The notes under the pieces: model-generated | Seen by the model: the letters and a program-made list of their open reading frames with translations, nothing else | Told to the model about the DNA's origin: nothing | The model's database searches: none | Made by a program: the position numbers and the translations under genes | Shown here: positions 57,501 through 64,000 of the stretch, piece after piece | How the letters are laid out: each line of letters opens with the position of its first letter | How positions within the stretch are numbered: position 1 is the stretch's first letter | DNA from: Sinomonas atrocyanea | GTDB lineage: Bacteria > Actinomycetota > Actinomycetes > Actinomycetales > Micrococcaceae | DNA: 64,000 nucleotides | Direction: 5' to 3' | Assembly (NCBI RefSeq): GCF_001577305.1 | Contig: NZ_CP014518.1 | Span: 1,302,001-1,366,000 of the forward strand

Positions 57501-60193
57501 GAGTAGTCCCCCCTCAGCCCGCAGAGGGCCCCGAAATGGCAGAACCGGCAGCCCGGTTCCACGTACAGGCGGCCCACCGCAGTCTCGGCGTCCTTGACGG
57601 TGGTCGGCTCGCCGCCCTCGGCGGCGGCCGCCTCGGCCTGCGCGGCGGCGAACGCGTCCTCCACGGGCTTGGTCGCGGTGACCCGGCCGGCGAGGACCTG
57701 CTCCACCGTGAACTCGGCCGACCGCACCGCCCTGCCCCACAGCTGGGCCGGGTCCTCGTCCCGCGGGATGGCCGCCCCGAAGTGCCCGTGCGCCGAGGCG
57801 AACGCGTGCTGCTTGAGGAGGAAGTACGCGGTCGGATCGTCCGGAGGCGCCTCGCCCTCGTGCAGCGCCCACTGGTACAGGGCCAGCTGCAGGGCGGTGC
57901 CCTCCTTGATCTTCTGGCGCAGGTGCTTGGCCGAGTTGTACCACTTGAGGTCCACCACCACGGTGCGGCCCTGCTCGTCGATCCCCACGGCGTCCGCGCT
58001 GCCGCGGACCGGGACGGTGAGGACGCCCTCCGGGGTGACGAGCTGCAGATCCTTGGAGATCGGCTTCTCGACCTCCTGCAGCGCCACGCCGCCCTTCTCG
58101 AGCCCGCGGAAGAACTCCCGGGCGGCGACCGTGACCGCGTCCACGACGGTGAGCCGGCGCGCCTTCTGCCCCGGCAGGAGCAGCTCGGAGGCGAGCTGGG
58201 GGAGGAGCTCGCCGATGACCTCGGCGATCTCCTCGTCCTCGGGCACGGCCCGGTGCGCCGCGCGGATCCGCCCGTGCAGCACCTCGATGACCCGGTGCGC
58301 GAACGAGCCGATCATGCGGCTGCCCTCGGGGATGTCCGCGACGTCCGGCACCCGCAGGGCGCCCTTGCGCTCGAGCGCCCACCGCATCGAGCAGCCCAGC
58401 AGCACGTCGAGCTGCGAGTAGGACATGGTCTCCGGCGCGAGCGCCGCGTTGGCCCCGACCTCCTGGACCGGATCGGGTGCCGCCGGCCGGTGCGCCGTCG
58501 CGCGGGCGAGCGTCGCCGTCCGGCCCGCGAGGCTCCACGCCCCCTGCCCGTCGGTCAGGTCCGCCGGCGCGCGGGTCGCCCGCCTGATCCGGTCGCCGAG
58601 CCCTTGGTCCGGGGCGGCCGGGGGCCCGTAGCGCTCCACGAGGGCTTCGAGCAGGGGGTTCGGGACCACGCGCTCGCCGTTGCGCTGCGCGAGGTGCACG
58701 AGCACGAGCCGCCGGCACCGGGCTGCGGCGGCCAGGGTCTCGCGCACCGCCAGCGCCGTGAGGTCCTGCGGGGTGGGCAGCTCGACGCCCACCCGGGCGA
58801 GGGAGGCGGCGTCGTGCGGGTCCCAGCGCCGCACCGTGGGCGCGGCCGCCGACTGGAACCCCCACCAGAGCGCGTCCTCCACGTCCTCGCCGAGCTCCAC
58901 GAGGTGGTTCAGGCGCAGCCAGGGCGCGGCCTCGGCCCGCCCGAGCGGCTCGGCGCCGGGCGTGACCACGGAGGCGATGATGCGCCGGAGATCCTTGCGG
59001 CCCACGTGCCGCAGCGGGGCGACGAGCGCCAGGACACGGCGCAGCTGCGCGGCCGTGGTCTGAAGCCGCGGCACGACGGCGGCCCTCGCCGTGAGCGCCG
59101 AGGCGAACCAGGCCGCCGCGTCGACGAGCTGCGCTCCGCTCGGCAGGCGGTGCTCCACGTCGGGCAGCAGGCCCGTGCTGAACAGCCTGTCCAGGGTCGC
59201 GGCGAGCTCGGGACCTAGCGTCTCGTCCTCGCCGATCGCCCGGATCGCCGCGTCCCACACGGGCCCCCGCGTCCCGGGCTCGCGGCTGAGCGCGCGCAGC
59301 AGGTGCCGGGCCGCGCGGCGCCTGACCGGCGAGTCCTCGAGCGTGAGGAACTCCGCGAGCAGGTGCACGTTGACCGGCTCCCACACGAGCTCGAAGAAGA
59401 GGGGGATGAGCTGGTCCTGGGCGCGCCAGGCCGAGCGGGCGCCAACGCCGAGCCGCGGCTGGCCGTGCAGGGCCAGGTACTGGTCCAGGACCGCTGTGGG
59501 GTCCGAGCACACCACGGCCGTGCTCGTGCCGGTGCCGGCGGCGAGCCAGCGCGCGGCGTGCTCGGCGGCCTCCCACTCGGTCTCGGCGGCCAGGACCGTC
59601 AGCTCGGGCGCGCCCGCGGGCTTCGGGGCCTCGCTGATCCTGACCCCGCGCCGGCGCAGTGCCCCGATGATCCTGCGCCACACGGCCGGGAAGGTGTCCT
59701 CGGGGTGCTGCAGGACCAGCTCGTCGATGCCGAGCGGCAGGGGGCTGCCCTCGAGCTCGGCGAGCAGCTCCACGACGTCGTCCGCGAGCGATGGCGCGAG
59801 CGGTCCGTTCCCAGCCCGCTCGCCGCCCGCGGTCTGCCGGCCGAGGCCCTCCGCCGCGGCGAGGGTCTGCAGCAGGGGAGAGGCCTCGCCGTCGAGCGCG
59901 CCATCCCAGCCGTTGGCCACCGCATCGTCGCGGGCGGCGAGGAGCTCCTGGGCCGTGGACCAGGGATCGGCGGCGAGCGAGCGGTGGAACCAGGCCTCCG
60001 GCGCGTCCAGGTGCTCTAGCCGGCGCAGGTACTGGCTCACGCGCTCGGCGTTGGGCACCTCTGGGCGGGTGAGCCCGAGGCGCGTCTGCAGGAGTCCGAT
60101 GAGGTTCTTGCGGCCCACCCGCACGCGGTTCAGCCCCGGGCTCGCGTACGCCCACGGCGCGCGATCGAGGAACCACCCGAACTCGACGATCAT
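57497..60193 (-). CDS. AddB-like PD-(D/E)XK nuclease subunit
   Basis: 898 residues. The N-terminal two thirds are an inactivated helicase-like region without a P-loop. The C-terminal nuclease domain carries GSADAVGIDEQGRTVVVDLKWYNS (D...D-x-K) and cysteines C-S-M-R-W in the preceding segment plus C-R-F-C-H-F-G-A-L-C near the end, the four-cysteine arrangement of an iron-sulfur staple. Upstream partner of the AddA-like gene in a two-gene operon. Confidence 0.85.
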   Translation of the reverse strand: MIVEFGWFLDRAPWAYASPGLNRVRVGRKNLIGLLQTRLGLTRPEVPNAERVSQYLRRLEHLDAPEAWFHRSLAADPWSTAQELLAARDDAVANGWDGALDGEASPLLQTLAAAEGLGRQTAGGERAGNGPLAPSLADDVVELLAELEGSPLPLGIDELVLQHPEDTFPAVWRRIIGALRRRGVRISEAPKPAGAPELTVLAAETEWEAAEHAARWLAAGTGTSTAVVCSDPTAVLDQYLALHGQPRLGVGARSAWRAQDQLIPLFFELVWEPVNVHLLAEFLTLEDSPVRRRAARHLLRALSREPGTRGPVWDAAIRAIGEDETLGPELAATLDRLFSTGLLPDVEHRLPSGAQLVDAAAWFASALTARAAVVPRLQTTAAQLRRVLALVAPLRHVGRKDLRRIIASVVTPGAEPLGRAEAAPWLRLNHLVELGEDVEDALWWGFQSAAAPTVRRWDPHDAASLARVGVELPTPQDLTALAVRETLAAAARCRRLVLVHLAQRNGERVVPNPLLEALVERYGPPAAPDQGLGDRIRRATRAPADLTDGQGAWSLAGRTATLARATAHRPAAPDPVQEVGANAALAPETMSYSQLDVLLGCSMRWALERKGALRVPDVADIPEGSRMIGSFAHRVIEVLHGRIRAAHRAVPEDEEIAEVIGELLPQLASELLLPGQKARRLTVVDAVTVAAREFFRGLEKGGVALQEVEKPISKDLQLVTPEGVLTVPVRGSADAVGIDEQGRTVVVDLKWYNSAKHLRQKIKEGTALQLALYQWALHEGEAPPDDPTAYFLLKQHAFASAHGHFGAAIPRDEDPAQLWGRAVRSAEFTVEQVLAGRVTATKPVEDAFAAAQAEAAAAEGGEPTTVKDAETAVGRLYVEPGCRFCHFGALCGLRGDYS

Positions 60194-60359
60194 CCACTCA
60201 CCCTAGCCAACCCGTCCGACAGAACGGGCGCGCCCCAGCCCAGGGCCACACGGCGCTGGCCCTCGCCGTGGGGCCAGAGGGACCTACTCCCCGCCGCAGC
60301 GCGCGCCTACGCTGGCTCCAGACGCACCGGGAGCCGGCGCTCTGGCCGGAGGAGCAGCC

Positions 60360-61778
60360 GTGACGCGCACAGGGATCGAACGCATCAGCAGCAATGACCT
60401 CACCGTGCTCGCCACCGACCGGGGGCCCGCTCCCATGCACATCGCCGCCGTCCTCGAGTTCGAGGCCGGAGCGGTGCCCGCCTTCGCCGAAGTCGCTGCC
60501 GTCCTCGAGCAGCGGATCCCGAGGATCCCCCGCCTGCGCCGCCGGCTGATGCGGACCCCGCCGGGCGCCGGACGGCCCGTGTGGGTCGACGACCCGACGT
60601 TCCGCCTCGACCGCCATCTCTCCGAGACCGAGGTTGCCGGCGGGCAGGAGGGCATCCTCCGCACCGCAGCCCATCTGGCCTGCCGCCGCCTCCAGAAGGA
60701 CCGGCCGCCCTGGGCCGCGCACTGGGTCCACGGGGGCCCACGCGAGCCGGCAGCACTCGTGTTCGTGGCCCACCACGTCCTCGCGGACGGGCTCGGCGGC
60801 CTTGCAGTCCTCGCGTCCCTCGGTGACACCGCTCCCGCGCAGCGCGCGCCCGCCCAGCCCGCGCCCCAGCCGCCCCCTGCTGCCGGTACCGCAGGTCCTG
60901 CCGCCTTCCCGCAGCCGCAGCCGCGCCCGAGGGACCTCTTCGTGGACGCCTGGGCCGAGCGGCTCTCCGCCCTCGCCAGAGTGCCGCGGGCGCTCCCGGC
61001 GGCGGTTGCCGGCCTGCGCGAGCTCGGCCTGATCGGAGGCGGGCGCCGGCACGCGGCGCAGAGAGGCCAGCGGCCGGGCCCCCGGAGCGCCCGAGCGCGG
61101 GTCCGTGCCGCCCGCACGTCCTACAACCGGCCCACCGGGAGCCGGCGCAGCATCACTGCCCTGGCCGTCCCGCTCAGCGACGTCCTCGACGCTGCCCATG
61201 CCCGGCACTGCACCCTCAACGACCTGGTCCTCGTGGCGGTGGCAGGAGCCCTGGGGACCGCCCTGCGGGCGCGCGGCGAGTCCCCGGGGTCGTTCGTGGT
61301 CTCGGTCCCGATCTCGTCCCGCCGCGGAACCGAGGCCGCGACGCTCGGCAACGCCAACGGCGTCGTCCCCATCGAGGTCCCCAGCGACCCCGACCCCGCC
61401 GTGCGCCTCGCCCGCGTCATGGAGCAGACCGCGGCCCGCCGGGGCGCGCGGCGCGGCACGTCAGCCGGGCCGCTCGGGGTCGCCTTCCGCACGCTGGCCC
61501 GTGCCGGGGTCTTCCAGCGCTTCATCGACCACCAGCGGCTCGTGAACACGTTCCTCTCGAACATGCGGGGGCCCGCGGAGCCGCTCATGCTCGCCGGGCA
61601 CCGCGTCACGCGGATCATCCCGGCGAGCATGACGCCCGGCAACGTGGGAGTGTGCTTCACCGTGCTCTCCTACGCGGGCCAGCTTGTCGTCACCGTGCTC
61701 GCCGATCCGGGCGTGGTTCCCGAGCAGGACGAACTCACCAGCCTGCTCTCTGGAGAACTCGCGCGCCTCACGGGGTAG
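60360..61778 (+). CDS. WS/DGAT wax ester synthase / diacylglycerol acyltransferase
   Basis: 472 residues from GTG 60360 after GGAGGAG. Starts with ISSNDLTVLATDRGPAPMHIAAVLEFE. The active site is HHVLADG (H138-G144), followed by TLNDLVLVAVAGAL (N-D motif) and FLSNMRGPAEPL...NVGVCFTVLSY. Makes storage lipids from acyl-CoA and alcohol or diacylglycerol at the membrane face. The acyl-CoA synthetase at 63427 could feed it. Confidence 0.92.
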   Translation: MTRTGIERISSNDLTVLATDRGPAPMHIAAVLEFEAGAVPAFAEVAAVLEQRIPRIPRLRRRLMRTPPGAGRPVWVDDPTFRLDRHLSETEVAGGQEGILRTAAHLACRRLQKDRPPWAAHWVHGGPREPAALVFVAHHVLADGLGGLAVLASLGDTAPAQRAPAQPAPQPPPAAGTAGPAAFPQPQPRPRDLFVDAWAERLSALARVPRALPAAVAGLRELGLIGGGRRHAAQRGQRPGPRSARARVRAARTSYNRPTGSRRSITALAVPLSDVLDAAHARHCTLNDLVLVAVAGALGTALRARGESPGSFVVSVPISSRRGTEAATLGNANGVVPIEVPSDPDPAVRLARVMEQTAARRGARRGTSAGPLGVAFRTLARAGVFQRFIDHQRLVNTFLSNMRGPAEPLMLAGHRVTRIIPASMTPGNVGVCFTVLSYAGQLVVTVLADPGVVPEQDELTSLLSGELARLTG

Positions 61779-61787
61779 CGTGGGCCC

Positions 61788-62588
61788 ATGGAACGTCTCA
61801 CCTCAGCTGACGGAACCACCATCGCCTACGACCACCTCGGCACCGGTGCCCCGCTCATCCTCGTCTCGGGGGCCAGCGTGGACCGCCGCGGCGACGCCCA
61901 CCTCGCGGACGCCCTGGCCGAGAGCTTCACGGTCTACAACTATGACCGCCGCGGCCGCGGCGACAGCACGGACACCCTGCCGTTCGCGCCCGAGCGGGAG
62001 ATCGAGGACATCGGCGCGCTCCTCGACCGTGCGGCGCACGATGCCGGGTCGGCGGCCGCCGTGGTCGGCCTCTCCTCGGGTGCCGCCCTGGCCGCCCGGG
62101 CCGCCGCCGCGCTGCCGGTGCGAGCGCTCGTGATGTGGGAGCCGCCGTTCATGACCGACGACGCCGGCCGCGCCCGCGCACGGGAGTACACCGCCACGCT
62201 CGACGCGAGGCTCGAGGCCGGGGACCACGACGGCGCCCTCACCACCTTCCTGCGCTACGTGGGCCTGCCCGACGCCGCCATCGACAGCACCCGCCAGTCG
62301 CCCACCTGGGCCACCGCCGTGCGCCTTGCCCCGACCCTCGCGTACGACAACGCCGCGATGGGCCGCAACGGCGAGGTCCCCCGGGAGGTGTTCGGCCGCA
62401 TCACCGCCCCGACCCTGGTGCTCTCCGGCGGCGCGAGCCCGGCCTTCATGCCGGCAGCCGCGCAGGAGGCCGCCGCCGCGATCCCCGGGGCCTGCACGGG
62501 CGTGCTCGAGGGGCAGACGCACAACGTCGACGCGGCCGTCTTCGCCGCGGCGGTGAAGGAGTTCCTCGCCGCCCAGCAGCCGGCGTGA
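61788..62588 (+). CDS. Alpha/beta hydrolase
   Basis: 266 residues, starting nine bases after the WS/DGAT stop. GTGAPLILVSGASVDRRGDAHLADALAESFTVYNYDRRGRGDS, nucleophile elbow GLSSGAAL, and late histidine in EGQTHNVDAAVF. Probably an esterase; its place in the operon suggests lipid turnover. Stop overlaps the next start (GTGA). Confidence 0.9.
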   Translation: MERLTSADGTTIAYDHLGTGAPLILVSGASVDRRGDAHLADALAESFTVYNYDRRGRGDSTDTLPFAPEREIEDIGALLDRAAHDAGSAAAVVGLSSGAALAARAAAALPVRALVMWEPPFMTDDAGRARAREYTATLDARLEAGDHDGALTTFLRYVGLPDAAIDSTRQSPTWATAVRLAPTLAYDNAAMGRNGEVPREVFGRITAPTLVLSGGASPAFMPAAAQEAAAAIPGACTGVLEGQTHNVDAAVFAAAVKEFLAAQQPA

Positions 62589-63326
62589 CCGCGGCCGCCG
62601 AGTTCACCGCGGCGCTCGACCGGATCGCCGCGCTCGCCGACGCCTTCGCCGAGGCTGCCCGGGATGCCGCGGCCCAGGACCCGGGCCTCGCCCAGCCCGT
62701 CGCTGGCTGCCCGGGCTGGACGGCGCTCGGCCTCGTGGACCACCTCTCGGGCATCCACCGCTGGGCCGCCGCGGCGCTCGGCTCCGAGCGCGCCCCGCGG
62801 CTCGAGGACCGCCCCGAGCGGGAGGCGCCCGTCGAGTGGTACCGGGCGAGCGCGGCGCACCTGGTCGCCGCGCTCCGCGCCGCCGGCCCGGAGGCGCCAG
62901 CGTGGACGCTGTGGGACGGGCGCACCGCGGCATTCTGGGCCCGCCGCCAGGTCCACGAGCTCGCCGTCCACACCTTCGACCTCCTCGAGGCCCTCGGCCG
63001 CGCCTCCGCGTGGCAGCTCCCCGAGGACCTCGCCCTCGATGGCATCCGCGAGGTCCTCGACGGCTTCTACCCGCGTCAGGTGAGGCTCGGGCGCTCGAGG
63101 GGACTGCCCGGCGTCGTCCGCCTCGAGGTGACGCACGACGACGGCCGGCCGGCGGCGTCCCTCGTCCTGCCGGCGGCGGTCCCCCGGCGAGGGCGGCGAG
63201 GCGCTGCTCGGCACCGTGACGGGCAATGCACGGGAGGTCTACCTGGGGCTGTGGGGGCGCCGCCCGCTTCCGGACACCGCGCCCGAGCTGGCCCGGGTGA
63301 TCCACGAGGCGCGGCTGGTTCCCTAG
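62585..63326 (+). pseudogene. Maleylpyruvate isomerase / MDMPI-type protein with a frameshift in a C run
   Basis: From GTG 62585 the frame encodes the mycothiol-dependent maleylpyruvate isomerase-like fold (VAGCPGWTALGLVDHLSGIHRWAAAAL...WARRQVHELAVHTFDLLEALG). At the C5 run 63181-63185 the frame changes: as written it runs into Arg/Gly-rich nonsense to 63361. Removing one C gives GEALLGTVTGNAREVYLGLWGRRPLPDTAPELARVIHEARLVP-stop at 63326, the expected C-terminus. It is either a real frameshift or a homopolymer error. Confidence 0.8.
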
Positions 63327-63352
63327 GCCCCGCGAATGGGACTGAATTCCGG

Positions 63353-63403
63353 TTGACGTGAGACTCAGTTTCACGGTTGAATCGTCTGTGGCCTACGCCA
63401 CAG
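63353..63403. promoter_or_regulatory. Two inverted repeats upstream of acyl-CoA synthetase
   Basis: GTGAGACTCAGTTTCAC at 63358-63374 is a near-perfect dyad of the kind bound by TetR/FadR-like fatty acid regulators, and TTGACG at 63353-63358 could be a -35. CTGTGGC-CTAC-GCCACAG at 63386-63403 is a perfect 7-bp inverted repeat, an operator or a short hairpin in the leader. Confidence 0.5.
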
Positions 63404-63426
63404 TAGCTTCCTGCCCAGGAGTCCCC

Positions 63427-64000
63427 ATGAACCTTGCCGCGTACCTCGAGTCCACCGCCGCCGCCCACGGGCTGCGCACCGCCATCACGTGCGGCGAGGA
63501 GGCCTGGACGTACGCCGACCTCGCGGCTGCGGCCGCGCGCGCCGCCGGGCTGCTCGCCCGCGTCAGCGTCGGAGCGGGGGACCGGGTGGGGGTCATGCTG
63601 CCCAACGTGCCCGAGTTCGCAGCCCTCTACTACGGCGCCCTGCGCGCCGGAGCCGTCGTGGTGCCGATGAACCCGCTGCTCAAGCAGCGCGAGATCTCCT
63701 ACTACCTCGAGGACTCCGGGGCGACGGTGCTCTTCGCGGCCGAGGACGTTGCGGAGGAGGCAGCCGAGGGCGGCCGGGCCGGCGGGGCGCGCGTCATCCC
63801 GATCGGGCGCGGGGCGTTCACCGGGGCGCTCGCGGGGGAGGAGCCGCTCGGGGAGGCCGTGGAACGCGCGGACGGGGACACCGCCGTCATCCTCTACACC
63901 TCGGGCACCACCGGCCGGCCCAAGGGCGCGGAGCTGACCCACAGCAACCTCATCCGCAACGCGGACCTGACGGTGCGCACCCTCCTGACGCTGACGTCCG
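63427..64000 (+). CDS. Acyl-CoA synthetase / AMP-binding enzyme (3' end cut by window edge)
   Basis: From ATG 63427, 191 codons open to the edge, about the first 40% of the usual length. MNLAAYLESTAAAHGLRTAITCGEEAWTYADL, VGVMLPNVPEFAALYYGALRAGAVVVPMNPLLKQREISYYLEDSG, and the AMP-binding P-loop ILYTSGTTGRPKGAELTHSNL are clear. Activates fatty or aromatic acids as CoA esters. It is probably controlled by the dyads upstream. Confidence 0.93.
   Translation, partial: MNLAAYLESTAAAHGLRTAITCGEEAWTYADLAAAAARAAGLLARVSVGAGDRVGVMLPNVPEFAALYYGALRAGAVVVPMNPLLKQREISYYLEDSGATVLFAAEDVAEEAAEGGRAGGARVIPIGRGAFTGALAGEEPLGEAVERADGDTAVILYTSGTTGRPKGAELTHSNLIRNADLTVRTLLTLTS

Noticed and set aside
57501..60197. Extension of the AddA-like frame upstream to 60197
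   Set aside because: It crosses the AddB-like gene in another frame with Arg/Gly-rich sequence; GTG 57500 with the GTGA overlap is the natural start.

Overview
The window is high-GC DNA with GTG/TTG starts, AGGAGG-type ribosome sites, tightly overlapping operons, MHS-type transporters, an MDMPI-type (mycothiol) protein and a WS/DGAT acyltransferase. This points to an actinobacterium, most likely a soil Micrococcaceae member of the Arthrobacter/Sinomonas type (inference; no rRNA is present). I found no rRNA, tRNA, CRISPR array, transposase or integrase.

Layout. 1-5.0 kb: a LysR gene divergent from a PrpF-like / MFS / tricarballylate-dehydrogenase-like operon, probably for uptake and oxidation of a tricarboxylate. 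5.0-35 kb: a mosaic accessory region. It holds an XRE-MNT/HEPN toxin-antitoxin pair, a DUF4236-HIRAN membrane protein, a DUF3883 protein, a PD-(D/E)XK protein, an OGG-fold glycosylase, an SF1 helicase with a C-terminal nuclease-like domain, a ParDE pair, a GIY-YIG/DUF2075 + MazG pair and a three-gene SMC-like ATPase + nuclease operon. Four exported proteins with shuffled domains (Excalibur, DUF3761, HNH) are interspersed. Backbone genes in this stretch are bioY, a CHY zinc-finger gene, an SRPBCC gene, and an IclR-MFS-cupin // DUF6282-aldolase catabolic locus. 35-45.7 kb: uronate-dehydrogenase-like protein, hydrolase, DNA polymerase IV, and a GH13 glucosidase plus ABC sugar transporter under a divergent LacI regulator with two palindromic operators, then a glycolate-oxidase-like flavoprotein. 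45.8-53.3 kb: two paralogous secreted S53 peptidases flanking an SQD1-like epimerase and a class V aminotransferase, then an LGFP-repeat polysaccharide deacetylase. 53.4-60.2 kb: two small unknown genes and an AddA/AddB-like helicase-nuclease pair. 60.4-64 kb: WS/DGAT, hydrolase, a frameshifted MDMPI protein and an acyl-CoA synthetase running off the end.

The most striking signal is how the accessory cargo sits in the backbone. Several modules are bounded by direct repeats of neighbouring backbone coding sequence: 45 bp of the zinc-finger gene, 25 bp of bioY, an IclR helix-turn-helix fragment, and about 743 bp of the DUF6282/aldolase genes. Other boundaries carry decayed fragments such as an aldehyde dehydrogenase piece. 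A recurrent perfect GACGACGGCGGG hairpin also lies at several junctions. This suggests repeated insertion by homology-driven recombination rather than by integrase or transposase. The best candidate for an under-described system is the SMC-like three-gene operon at 27.3-32.4 kb, with the GIY-YIG/DUF2075-MazG pair and the modular exported proteins as further candidates.
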